In this document: positions 35,867 to 46,583 of the stretch, piece by piece
How the letters are laid out: each line of letters begins with the position of its first letter
Numbering within the stretch: position 1 is the first letter of the stretch
Assembly: GCA_005656395.1 (NCBI GenBank)
Contig: SRSI01000056.1
Span: forward strand, 310,001 to 374,000
DNA length: 64,000 bases
Source of the DNA: Strongyloides papillosus
Taxonomy: Eukaryota; Nematoda; Chromadorea; Rhabditida; Strongyloididae
Reading direction: 5' to 3'
The notes under the pieces: generated by a model
Databases searched by the model: none
Told to the model about the DNA's origin: nothing
What the model saw: only the letters and a program-made list of their open reading frames with translations
Translations under genes and position numbers: made by a program

Positions 35867-37956
35867 TGGCGTTTAAGGACTTACGATTTTCTAAAAATCA
35901 ATTGGACTCAGCTGGTACCTTTTATGAATTGATGTTGTTAATTCTTAAGAATAAAGGGATGACTGATAGTAACAAAGATGCTACTATTGAAAGTGAATGT
36001 AAAACTGAATTGTTATGCAAACTTGATTTAGAAGTTTTGAAGGAAATTCGTGAAGATATACAGAAAAGTCTAGAGGATTCTACTACGAAAGAAATAATGA
36101 CTAGTTTCAAAAAACTGTATATGAGAGAAGATCCTGATGCCTTACGAATAATTAATTTATTCAAAAATTTAAATGAAAAGACAAGTGATTTGGAGTTTCT
36201 GAAGAGAGAAACAAAAATGTTGGAAGGTCTACTCAGCAATTTAAATGGGAAACAGGTAGCCGGATTGTATGCTTTGTTGAAATGGGATGCTCCATGTGGT
36301 GCAGAAGCCGCAATATTATCAAGAATTGTATCCAGTGAAAAAGTAAGCACTGGTGATGAGATGATACATATGATCCAATCAATCACGGCAATGACAGTCA
36401 CTGCGAACATAACCAAATCAACAACAGTTGGCAAGGTGTACAACAACGTGGCAACCAAAAAGAGCTTTAGAAAGAAAAATGACATAAGATGTTTTTTATG
36501 TGGGAAGATGGGACATATAAAAAGTCACTGTCCTGAGTATACCATTCAACGTAAAGTTAAATTGATCACAGAGAGAGAAGTGATGGATAGAGAAGAGTCA
36601 GATGATGACCTATCATCTATAGGTATGATAGATCAAGTAGGAAAGGTATCAAATGGTAAAAGAAGACTATTAATTGATATCGAAATAGATGGTAGAAAAA
36701 TGAAGGCAGAAGCTGATACTGGTTCACCTGTTTCATTTGTTTGTAAAGCAAATTTCGATAACAATTGTATTCAACCTACAAAAAGACGTTTCTGTGGGTT
36801 AGGAGGAAATGAAATAAAAATTTATGGTAAAGCTAATGTTATGTTAAAAATAAATGATAAGTTATTTAATGCAATAGTATACATAGCTGATATTGATCAT
36901 GGTATAATTGGTTTAGAAGAATTGAAGAGTGCTGGTCTTATAAATTCACTACTTCAATTAGTTTCAATAATCAATGAACCAGAGAAAGATGAAAAAGCAA
37001 TAAATAAGTTTGTAGAAAGATTTCCAAAACTATTTAGCCCAGGTTTAGGATGTTATACTGGTCAACCAGTTAGATTAAAGTGGAAAAGGGAACCAGAATG
37101 TACGTATAAACACATTCCGTGTAGACCATTAACATCAGAAATACTGGAGCCAATAGTACTGGATAAAATTAAACAACATAAATCTGAAGGACTGTGGTGT
37201 GAAGAAAAATATCCTATTTCAACTAGTCCTGTCACATGTATTATAAAGAAACCTGAATCCGGTGTTAGTACAGAGAATATAAGATTTGTGTCAGATTTTA
37301 AATGTCTAAATAAGAATTTAGAGAAAAATTGTTTTCCGTTAGAAAGTGTTGATGTAACATTAATGAAGGGAATATCAAATAAAGAAGTAAAATCCAAGTT
37401 GTTAAAAAATATGACATACGTCGGAATACCAAAATATTTCTTCTCAGATCAGGGCCGTCAATTTATAGCTGAAGATGTTCAACAACTGGTAAAACGTTGG
37501 GGATGTTCGTGGATATTTTCAGGTTCTGAACATCAAAGTTCGAATGGTCAAGCTGAAAGATTTGTAGGTACAATAAAAAATGCTCTGAAGAAAATGGAAC
37601 CAAATAAAGGCACGGTAGAAGAAAGACTTGCTAGGGTTGTTATATCTTTTAATAATGTTGAATGTGGTATAAGAAAAGAAGATGAATGGAAATCTGATGT
37701 AGTTGATGAATCTGTCGAAAAAACGGTTAAAATAAGAAGAGGACTGGTACAATATTTATTTCATACAGATAATGTCAGAAAATGTAATGTTAACATAGAT
37801 GGATTATCATTAGATTCAGTAATGACTAAGGAAAAACCAATCAGTGTTAGTAAATGTAAAAATAAAAGAAAAATTGTAGATGATCATGAAAAAGCTCCAA
37901 TACGTAAATTTAGAGTTACAAAACAAAGAACAGATGTTTTCAAATACTCAAAATGA
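35866..37956 (+). CDS. Gag-protease-partial pol fusion protein of deleted retrotransposon
   Basis: A 696-residue uninterrupted ORF. Residues 1-200 are Gag-like and helical. A CCHC zinc knuckle (C-x2-C-x4-H-x4-C) lies at 209-222. An aspartic protease follows with DTGSP at 284-288 and an (I)IGLEEL end near 355. The start of a Ty3/gypsy-like reverse transcriptase (about 393-510) includes FVSDFKCLNKN. The catalytic YxDD part of reverse transcriptase, RNase H and the N-terminal part of integrase are absent. The frame passes directly into the rear of an integrase core (FFSDQGRQF, then the NGQAERF motif, about 515-610) and a basic tail. The product cannot make cDNA unaided but might be a structural or packaging protein. 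Confidence 0.85.
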   Translation: MAFKDLRFSKNQLDSAGTFYELMLLILKNKGMTDSNKDATIESECKTELLCKLDLEVLKEIREDIQKSLEDSTTKEIMTSFKKLYMREDPDALRIINLFKNLNEKTSDLEFLKRETKMLEGLLSNLNGKQVAGLYALLKWDAPCGAEAAILSRIVSSEKVSTGDEMIHMIQSITAMTVTANITKSTTVGKVYNNVATKKSFRKKNDIRCFLCGKMGHIKSHCPEYTIQRKVKLITEREVMDREESDDDLSSIGMIDQVGKVSNGKRRLLIDIEIDGRKMKAEADTGSPVSFVCKANFDNNCIQPTKRRFCGLGGNEIKIYGKANVMLKINDKLFNAIVYIADIDHGIIGLEELKSAGLINSLLQLVSIINEPEKDEKAINKFVERFPKLFSPGLGCYTGQPVRLKWKREPECTYKHIPCRPLTSEILEPIVLDKIKQHKSEGLWCEEKYPISTSPVTCIIKKPESGVSTENIRFVSDFKCLNKNLEKNCFPLESVDVTLMKGISNKEVKSKLLKNMTYVGIPKYFFSDQGRQFIAEDVQQLVKRWGCSWIFSGSEHQSSNGQAERFVGTIKNALKKMEPNKGTVEERLARVVISFNNVECGIRKEDEWKSDVVDESVEKTVKIRRGLVQYLFHTDNVRKCNVNIDGLSLDSVMTKEKPISVSKCKNKRKIVDDHEKAPIRKFRVTKQRTDVFKYSK

Positions 37957-37969
37957 GAGAGAGAGGGGA
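37957..37969 (+). other. Polypurine tract
   Basis: GAGAGAGAGGGGA immediately upstream of the 3' LTR, the expected plus-strand priming site. Confidence 0.7.
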
Positions 37970-38078
37970 TGTTATATTGATGACATAAGTCATGTATTTA
38001 AAGACAATTTTATAAGTTATTATTCATTCTTTTTTACTTTAATTTGTCATCGAATAAAATATATATTAACAACTAACA
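37970..38078 (+). repeat. 3' LTR (109 bp)
   Basis: Identical by eye to the 5' LTR, which implies a recent insertion. Confidence 0.85.
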
Positions 38079-38449
38079 ATATTACTAATTTATTATTTTA
38101 GATTGAAGTTCTTAAAAATACCAGTCTTTTTTATTTATAACTTATTTTGTAAAACTTAGACGTTTAAATAAGAAAATATTATATAATTATTTTCCCTATT
38201 TAATCAAGCAGATTTTCTAGCCTCACAATGACAATAATTTAATATCTAATCCTAAAAATAAAATTATAATTACCAACAAATTATTAAATTTGAAAATAAA
38301 CATGTTATCTTTTCTCAGAAAATTTATAATATTTAAAAACATGCTTTATACCATGTTAAACATTTTCAAAACTTTGAAAACAAATTTAAATTTGAAAATT
38401 CCAATAGTTCTAGTATAATCGTCATTTTTGCCTTCCTTTTGCAAATATT

Positions 38450-40510
38450 TTTCACATTAAAAAGAAGCTATAATTAAAAAAATAATTATAATAAGTTGCT
38501 TTTTTCCTATTGTGCTATTTTATTCTTAAATTAAAGTTTTTTTTACAATACATTTTATAGTGCAAAATTAAAATTTCATTTTACGTAAAATTATAAATGT
38601 TTTATAAAGAAAATTTACTAACATATCACTAGATTATTAATATGTTTAAATAGTTAAAATTATTATAACATTTATTTTTTTATTAAAATAACATTCATCT
38701 ATTAATTTGACTTATTTCTTTCTGTCTTTCTAAATCATATTTAAAAACCAGCTTAATGAAATTCCAAAACATTATGGATTTTACTTTTAGTAAATAGAAA
38801 AGTATTTAAATATTTTAATTTAACAGACATTGAAATAATATTATTAATTAATAATACTTCGTATGATTAAATAGCTATTGCTTTTCGTTGTTATTGTTAT
38901 AAAACTTTCAGATTTCTAGATTTATTTTACCTAGTAGATTGTTTGAAAGAATAAACTTTCTTAAAAAGTTAATAGTTTTATGTGAAATTGATTTTTATAA
39001 TATGTTCTATAATATATTATAAAAACAATTCAAACTTTAACATGAGCGTAGTATCATAAAAATATAGAAATTGAATAAAGGTTACATTATCCAGAAATGT
39101 CAAACATTTGTGTTTTTGTAAAAAAAACAACAATTTTTGCAACGACCTAATAAAACAAAATGAGTTTCTTAGAAATTTTCTAAACTATTTAGTATTATCC
39201 ATTTTTATATACTTACACTGAAATAAAAATTCATTCAAATTAACAAGAACTTGTAAAAAATTTGCCAGGATCTACACACTAAAATTAAAAAAGGCAAATT
39301 TTGACACTTTTTTTTAAAATGCATAAAATATCCCTGTTTTTAAAAAATTTCAATTTTATTCAAGCTTTAATAATATCAAGTGACAACAAAAATTTTTTTA
39401 ACAATGCAAAATGATAGGTTATCGCATAAATTTTGCCTTTTTTTACAAAAATATATTTAATATCTTGAAGTAATATAACCTTTACTTAAATATGATATTT
39501 ATTTTATGATTATATGCCCATCTTAGAATCTAACTTGAATTTTAAAAAAAATTATGAAGTATGTTGAAGTCAATTTCGTTTAGTACTGTTAATGTTTTAA
39601 CAAAAATCATTCATTTAAACAATCTACTAATAACAATAAATTAAATGTTATAAATATTATAAAAAATAATAACCAAAAATTATTATTTAGATACAGAATG
39701 GATTAATGATCAAAAATATTATCCTATTATTTGCTCTTATTTTAAATTAACGAATTGAAAAATTACTTTTAAGTAAAAACAAAATACGTAATGTTTTAGG
39801 ACTTTCATAAATTTGACTTTTAAAGGTGATAGTGGAAAGTATTATAAAAAAAGTTAGGCTATCGGATAAGTAAAGTTTTATTAAAAAATATAGTTTATAA
39901 TAATTCAAACTATTAATAACACATAAATAAAATATTATTTTTTATACATTTTATAATATAATTGTAAATCCTGTCTAGAGGTTTATAGAAATTTTACTAA
40001 ATATTAAGGAGTAAATAAATAAAAACCGTGACAATATAAGACAAAAAGAATGAGAAAAACAATATTTTAGTGCTTTTTTACACTAAAATTTTCTTTTTAG
40101 CAATCTTGTTCCTTTACAATAATCTTTTATGCATTTAATAATCTAAATTTATGTTAGAGTTGATTGTGAGACCAATATCAAAATAAATTTTTTTTAGACA
40201 TATTAAAAAAGATTCTATTTTATGTTTATAAATGTTTTTATAAAAACTTTTTAATTTTACTTAAAATTAATTTTTTGTCTGGTATTTTAAAATGTATTGT
40301 TTAGAACAACTTAAGTTTTAAAATAAAAATAATATAATGGAAAAATAACGATTTATTTTAATGATTTTCAAGTTATTGTTTTAATTTTCATAAACAAAAT
40401 ATTTGTGAGAAAATTAGTCTCTGGTCAAAAAAATTTGATCTTTATTATGTGGTACAAATCTACTACATTTTACACAAATCTTTGTCCCTTTTTTGTGTAT
40501 AGTCAATTTA
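38450..40510. repeat. Foldback-like AT-rich repeat element
   Basis: The left part (38500-39050) resembles the palindrome spacer (18930-19460) directly. The right part (40130-40510) resembles the spacer start in reverse complement, ending TCCCTTTTTTGTGTATAG. The block therefore behaves like an element with inverted ends. Related ends occur near 32440-32480. No ORF was recognised in it, and the target duplication is unclear. Confidence 0.45.
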
Positions 40511-41966
40511 TATTTGTATATGAAAATTTTTGCATAAAAGTGATTTAGCAAAATAGTAAAAAATAATCATTTTGAAAAATTTGACAACGAATTTTTTTTG
40601 AATATTTTTTAAACTTAAATAATACTTTAAGATTCTTAAAAAATTCAAATTTTAAGATCTAAAAGTTGAAAGATTTTAACTCTGCATTTTTGGAAACATC
40701 CATAATTTATAATAACAAAATTATATAAAAATTCCATTTTATATCTTTAAAATATTTACATTTCAATAAAGAATTAATAGTAAATATTTAAATAACATCT
40801 TTAATTAGTGATATCCCATGGGATTAACTGTTTATTAATCTTCGTTGTTGGAATAGATTAAATTTTTAAACATATTAATGCAAGTAAATATTTAGAAAAA
40901 AATTTATAGTAGAGTCAAAAGTAGCTTCTAAAATGTGGTCTCGAAAATCTTGTAAAAAATATGCTGTTTATTGGTTAAATATAAGTAAAATTTTTATTTT
41001 AATTGACTTACCCTTACAATAAACATATTAATAATTAACATATTAGCAATACAATAAATAACGTTTACAATATTAACCCCTTTATGTGTCATCTCATTAT
41101 AACTGTCATGTTTTTTGTGAAGTGTAATTCACAATAACAATTTAAAAATTTTTTAGAATAAATATTTTTACAAAATAATCATTTAGATAAAATTTTTAAA
41201 AAATATAATTTTTCTATAAAGTTTATTTGGATGACTTCTTAGGGAAATATTACAAAGCGCAAAAATCTACTAACTAAAAATTTATAATTCTATTTAAAAT
41301 ATACTAATCCGTCTCTCTTTTTAACATCTTTTTCAATTTCATCAAATTTGTTAATTCGCTTTAGATGAACAAAAATAACATTCTTTCTATTTGTAAAATA
41401 TATAAAATCTATTATTTCTAAATTTAAAGTATGTTTTTAAAAATAATGTTATCATAGATTTTGTAAGAATGTAAACATATATATTTTTTAAATAATTTTC
41501 ACTTTAATACAATTCAGTTATGAGTAAATTACCTTAATATTTTTGGCATAATAACAGAATGCTATACTTTTTCAATTATTAAAATTAAACAAAAAGTATA
41601 TTAATTTTTTACATCCAATTTTTATTATCTGTTTTAATATTAGAAAATATTATAAATAAAACATCCGATTACTGTGATTTTTTGTTTGATTGGAACAAAA
41701 ATTTAATTTGTTTTAAAAATTAGAAATTTTGCTTAATTATAACACTTATAATGTTACATTTTATAGTTAACAAAATACGATGAAAGCTAAATATATCTGT
41801 ATTTAGTTATACTTTATAAAAACAAAGATTAACGTATTGGTCATGAAAATGAAAGCAAAATTTTATTTAAAACAACTTATAATGTTGATCTTTAAAACTT
41901 AATAATTTTATAAAAGATAGGTAAAATTTTTAATTATCATTGCATTCAAAACTTATTTTCCTATAA
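40511..41966. repeat. Segmental duplication flank of peptide cluster, copy B
   Basis: Corresponds to the flank upstream of copy A, with many small differences. The last 200 bp (from about 41760) also match the DNA upstream of copy C at 43785-43970. No gene is seen. Confidence 0.5.
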
Positions 41967-42179
41967 ATTTTCAAGAAGCATTAGAACAAATCTATTTATT
42001 TTTTCTAATTATTTCTATACTTTGTTTTCAATTAGTTGAAAGTAAGCTTTCTATTGCTTCAACTAATAATCTTTTATCTCAAAAAAACACATATGGAAAT
42101 CGAGGGCATCTAGAACATTCAGGTCAACAGGGCAATGGTACCAGTGCAGAAGACCACAGAAGAAAGAAATCATTTTGAT
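41967..42179 (+). pseudogene. Secreted peptide gene, cluster copy B (broken)
   Basis: Homologous to the intact copy at 43975. The start codon is lost (ATAAATTTTCAAGAAGC where ATG is expected). The signal-peptide part (CTTTGTTTTCAATTAGTTGAA) remains. Downstream the frame is diverged, and only traces of the basic C-terminus precede a TGA near 42177. No functional product is expected. Confidence 0.6.
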
Positions 42180-42504
42180 ATTTCTTAAAATCTTTACTTT
42201 TTAGAAGGAATAATGTAAAAGTCTTTTAAATCAATTTTAAACGACTTTTACATTATGTTTTTTAAAACAGCATCTTTTAACAGTGAAACATTTTATTGAT
42301 ATTACTCGTTGATATAAATTATACAATAAAAGGAACTAACAAATTTATTATATAAATTTTTATTAGATCTTATGGTAATATTGTTAACAATAAAAAATTA
42401 GAGTTTCAACCAAACGATGTTGTTGTATTATAGTTGGAATAGCTTTAATAACTATTTTACCTGTTGTTTTTTAATAATCTCGGCTATAAGTATTATGTTT
42501 TTTC

Positions 42505-43777
42505 ATGCACAACAACCATTTTTTGATCCGCGTTGTTTAACGAGCGTTTTCTTAAATGATTGGTTATGCTTTGGTGCAATAAACAAATTGTTAGATTCTT
42601 CTAAATCTCTTCTACACGATGATATATATCATTGCCATGAGCTCTATTTATCATCATTTTATCTAAAAAACAAACTATACTATCAAAACGTGATATTCGT
42701 GTCTTTATGCTTTATGATTTTAAACGTGGTACTAATGCTACAAAGACAATTCAAGAAAATAACGAAAATTTCGGAAAAAATCTTGTCAATGTTTTTACTG
42801 TACAAAGATGTATTAGAAAATTCAAAGAAGACAATCATTACCTCGAAAACGAAAAGCGTGGAGAACCTGATTTTGTTCTCGATAACAATGAATTGCAAAA
42901 AGATTTTGAAGCCAATCCACGCAAAACTACTAGAGAACTTGCAGAGGAGTTAAATGTATCAAAATCAACTATTTTTAATCACTTAAAGAAGATAGAAAAG
43001 ACGAAAAAGCTTGACAAATGAATATCTCATGAATTAAACAACTATCAAAAATTGCGTCGTTATGAGGTTTGTACTTCTCTCATTTTGAGGAATAAAAATG
43101 ACGCATTTCTAAGTTGTCCTTAAACTTCTGATAAAAAATGAATTTTGTTTGACAATTGCAAAAAACTGAACAATGGTTAGACAAAATTGAAGCACCGAAA
43201 CAGTTCTTGTAACCCAAATTATCTTCAAAAAAAGTTATGGTGCCTGTTTGGTGGTCTGCTGTAGGAGTCATTCATTATAAGCTCATGAAATCTGGAGAAA
43301 CTTTTAATTCAAACTTCTATTGTTAAGTACTTGAAGAAATGTATCAGAAACTGTCCCAATAAATGCTTACTGTAGTCAATAAGAAAGAACCAATTCTCCT
43401 TTCTATGACGCGAGACCATATTTTTCAAAGGCAACTCCTCAGAAATTGAGCAATTTAAGATGTAAAACTTTGCCTCATCCCGCATATTCACCTGACCTTG
43501 CTCAAACAGATTTTCACTTTTTCAAACATCTTAACAACTTCTTAACGGAAATAATCTTTAGGAACAATGAGAACATAAAAACTGCCTTTGAAACTTTTAT
43601 TGATTCTAGAAGCCTGGATTCTATGCGAAAAATATAATTAAATTTGTATCTCATTGGCAACAATGTGTAGATTCTAATAGTTCTTATTTCGAATAAAAAT
43701 ATTTATTTTTTATAGAGTTATGCACATTTAATATTTAGAATAAAAAACGGTCATTTTTCATGGGACAACCTAATACA
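42505..43777 (+). mobile_element. Dead mariner transposon in peptide cluster
   Basis: An N-terminal mariner helix-turn-helix region is readable at 42690-43018 (FKRGTNATKTIQENN, then TTRELAEELNVSKSTIFNHL). After stops and shifts come the WWSAVGVIHY region near 43250 and HPAYSPDLAQTDFHFFKHL near 43478-43535, the segment that carries the last catalytic Asp. The right end (CATGGGACAACCT) fits a mariner TIR; the left end is estimated from where similarity to copies A and C of the flank is lost, near 42505. Several stops make it inactive. It differs from the palindrome's mariner. Confidence 0.7.
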
Positions 43778-43974
43778 TTTAATAGTCAACAAAATACGAT
43801 TATAGGTAAATAAATCTATATTTAGTTAAACTTTATAGAAATAAAGATTAACGTATTGGTTATGCAAATGATAGAAAAATTTTATTTAAAACAATTTATA
43901 ATGTTAATCTTTGACACTTGATAATTTTATATAACTGAAGTAAAATTATAAATGCATTCGCAACTTTTTCCTCA

Positions 43975-44247
43975 ATGAATTTTATCAAAAACATTAAAGC
44001 AAATATATTCATTTTTTTGATTTTTTCTATACTTTGTTTTCAATTAATCGAAAATGCTCCAAAAAGAAATAGTGATCCTTTAAAAACTTTTCCGTTAAAA
44101 CCTCCAACTGGAAACATGGGATTACCTCCTAATCCAATTCAAAGGCTTTTTGAGGATGTAAGCAAATATGGAGATGGACGAAAGACTAAAGAACATTCGT
44201 CTAATTATGGCGGTACCGGTGCATGGGGCCCCGGAAGAAGAAAATAA
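43975..44247 (+). CDS. Small secreted peptide precursor, cluster copy C (intact)
   Basis: A 90-residue protein with a signal peptide (about residues 1-25), IENAP immediately after it, and Lys-Arg at 30-31. A Pro-rich stretch follows, then an internal YGDGRK at 65-70, a Gly-rich NYGGTGAWGP part and the C-terminus GRRK. Gly followed by basic residues twice suggests cleavage and amidation of two peptides; this is motif-based inference. It shares the ENAP position and the basic C-terminus with the palindrome peptide genes, so the two are probably distant members of one family. It is intronless. Two sister copies in the window are broken, so this may be the surviving functional member. Confidence 0.65.
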   Translation: MNFIKNIKANIFIFLIFSILCFQLIENAPKRNSDPLKTFPLKPPTGNMGLPPNPIQRLFEDVSKYGDGRKTKEHSSNYGGTGAWGPGRRK

Positions 44248-45240
44248 TTTTACTATTTGTTAAAATTTTTACCACTCAAAAAGAAATTTTGCAAGTATGT
44301 TTTTTTTAAATTGACTTGGAATAATATTACACTATTTTCTTCTGACAAAAAAAAACATTTTATTGATACTACTCATTGTTATAAATTATACAATGAGAAG
44401 AATTAATATACTTATTAATGACAAGTCATGTCACCATGATTGATGGCTAGAAAAGAACATGAAAAAATGAGTATAAATAGACTAAAAAGAAATAGATATA
44501 ACTTATACCACTAGTTTTTAAATATATATTTTTCTTATATTATTATTAAATTATACTCATTTATAGATTATATTATTATCAATAAAATATTTACTTATAC
44601 TAATTTTTATGAAATCTTATAACAATATAGTTAACAATAAAAAATTAGAACTTCAACCAAACGATGTTATTTTATTATAATTCAAGTAATTTTATAAATT
44701 AATTTACTTTTTGTTCTTAAATAATCTTGGTTATAAATATTTTTTTCACTATATTTCTGCTATAAAATATTGGATTTATAGTAGATATTGAAGTAAATGT
44801 TCAGATTTCATCACTAAATATAAAAAAGCGTAAAAAATTATACTTCGTTATCGAGACTTTTGCACAGTACTTTTTTGATAATGCCTTTCCGTTGCTTAAT
44901 TGGTTCTGAAAAACTTTTTTATAGATATAACGTGATACTTAACAAATTTAAGAATTTTTTATCATAATAATTGCACGCAAAAAAATATAAAAACAACTCA
45001 TTTTAAAATGTAACAAGTTTTTCTCAAATAAAAAATTCAAATTTTTTTACTAGCGACCAATTTTATCGTAAATGTTTTGTACACTAAAATTAAAGCAATA
45101 GTTAAAGAATTATTAATATAGGTTGTTATTTTCATATTATAAGTATTTAAGTATATGATAATTAAGTATACTATTATTATAGTTTTACTTACATTGTTTT
45201 CTATTTAAAAAGTTTATTTTTTATAATAAATAAGTTTATT
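44248..45240. other. 3' flank of cluster copy C, no gene seen
   Basis: Apart from the LTR-like insertion, this matches the flank of copy A (34800-35400) up to about 45070, including the part that resembles the palindrome spacer. The rest is AT-rich DNA. Confidence 0.45.
44416..44593 (+). mobile_element. Solo-LTR-like insertion with 5-bp duplication
   Basis: 178 bp absent from the homologous positions downstream of copies A and B and flanked by CTTAT (44411-44415 and 44594-44598). It matches 32025-32225. It contains TATAAATAG and AATAAAA. A solo LTR is the best fit, although the termini are not a clean TG...CA. Confidence 0.55.
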
Positions 45241-45446
45241 CTTCACAGAAATAGATAGACTTAGATATTAAACTCATAGCATTAGTTGTGAGCAAAGGCT
45301 ACAACAGTTTATAAAAAAGGAAAATTGAATACAATATTAACTTTAACAATAACTTTTTGATTTGTATGCTTCATTAAAAGTATCCCCTTCCTCTTGATGT
45401 TGTTATATTGACATATCTTCTGACAATTTAGTAAATACCGTCAAAC

Positions 45447-46023
45447 TCAAATATTCTTTGTCCTTCTATTGACAGAATTTCTTACACCGATATTGTTTCT
45501 TCCAACAAAGCCTCCATTACTCATAGGATTCTTACGACCATCCTCAAAACTATCATATTCATTTGAAAAATCTTCAATTGAATTTGAATTAACTTGTTTT
45601 ATCTGACTTTTTCTATCATTTCTGGATAAACTTTCATTGCCTGAAACTTGATCAACTTGTCTCTGTCCATTTTTATCGCCATAAGACATTGTTGAATTAT
45701 TTCTATATTTAATTCTTCCTTGTTTTACTTCATTTAAATTAGATGTTTTGTTTTGGTTATACTGATCGTAACGAATCTAAGATAATAATAAATTATATAT
45801 TATTAATTACTAAACTTACAGCATAATTTCTGCTTTGAGTGTTAGGGTAATCAGAATTTTTTTGTTTCGCTTGATAATTTGTACCACCATCTTCATTTGA
45901 TTTATCATCTTGTTCCTGTGAACTAGTAAGTGACATATATGAGGGATTGTTCCATCTGTTAAAGTTACCACCATAGCATCTCAAAGCAATAACAACAATA
46001 AAAATAACAATAAAATACTTCAT
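45447..46023 (-). CDS. SXP/RAL-2 (DUF148) family secreted protein, paralog 1
   Basis: Two exons, 46023-45820 and 45776-45447, joined by a 43-bp intron (GTAAGT...TCTTAG); about 177 residues. A signal peptide (MKYFIVIFIVVIALRCYG) starts at 46023; an upstream in-frame Met at 46080 would bury it. The body resembles the nematode SXP/RAL-2 pattern of amphipathic helices, but the middle of exon 1 is degraded compared with paralog 2 (Gln/Asp/Ser-rich where the paralog has a regular helix). Near the C-terminus a one-base shift relative to paralog 2 gives a stop about 20 residues early, while the DNA beyond still resembles the paralog's tail. It may be non-functional or diverged. Confidence 0.55.
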
Positions 46024-46089
46024 GATTATGGTATTAAATTTTATTAAAGCTTTAAAAGGCTTTGTATTTTTAATGTGCAATACGCTAAC

Positions 46090-46330
46090 TTAAATACACT
46101 TCTTGGAAGTTGTTTAAATAGGTTAAACTGTCAAGCATAAACATTGACTTTAATTCAAACCTAATAGAGCTTATTTAAAAATTGTTGCTGATTAAACAAA
46201 ATAAAAGATTTTGTACTTGATTATAATAATTTTTATAAATTTTGTTTAGATTATCAATATTTATCTTTATTGTGGTTCACCTTCCTACAGTTTACGAATA
46301 TTTTTACTGACAAAAATGATTTTTTTCCCA
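46090..46330 (-). promoter_or_regulatory. Conserved upstream region of SXP paralog 1
   Basis: Closely matches the region upstream of paralog 2 (49760-50010), including CCTATTTAAACAACTTCC on the minus strand, which contains a TATTTAAA TATA-like element. The duplication therefore copied the promoter. Confidence 0.4.
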
Positions 46331-46583
46331 AAACTTTTCTTTGATATGTTTTAACAGGTTATGTCTTGTACACGGCGCATATTTTATATATTTTTTAATT
46401 TTAATAAACAGTCGAAAGCCATTTTTCGTATGATTTTACTTAGTCTTCTAAAGCTTTATATTAGAACATTTTTACTATTAAAAGTCAGTTAATTTTAAAA
46501 AGAGTTAATGCGAATACGGAATGAATTTTTTATCTTTTACAATGCAAAGAAACAACATAAAAATGTAGATAAAATAAAAGTTT

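Larger units (their letters stand above)
35758..38078 (+). mobile_element. LTR retrotransposon, internally deleted, recent insertion
   Basis: The two 109-bp LTRs (35758-35866 and 37970-38078) appear identical and have TG...CA ends. The element is flanked by a 5-bp target duplication ATATT (35753-35757 and 38079-38083). A purine run (GAGAGAGAGGGGA) lies directly before the 3' LTR as the polypurine tract. TGGCG directly after the 5' LTR fits a tRNA primer-binding site. A single ORF covers the interior but lacks most of reverse transcriptase and RNase H. The element probably relies on a full-length relative for mobilisation. Confidence 0.9.

Noticed and set aside
35922..36485. 187-codon antisense ORF over the retrotransposon
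   Set aside because: Shadow of the Gag coding strand. The zinc knuckle, protease and integrase motifs are all on the plus strand.
36500..37400. Endogenous virus instead of a retrotransposon
   Set aside because: No envelope-like ORF, very short LTRs and a Ty3/gypsy-like order. The simplest reading is a deleted LTR retrotransposon.
42417..42953. 178-codon ORF in the peptide cluster
   Set aside because: It starts in the repeated flank and runs in another frame over the mariner transposase, whose helix-turn-helix reading at 42707-43021 is the meaningful one.
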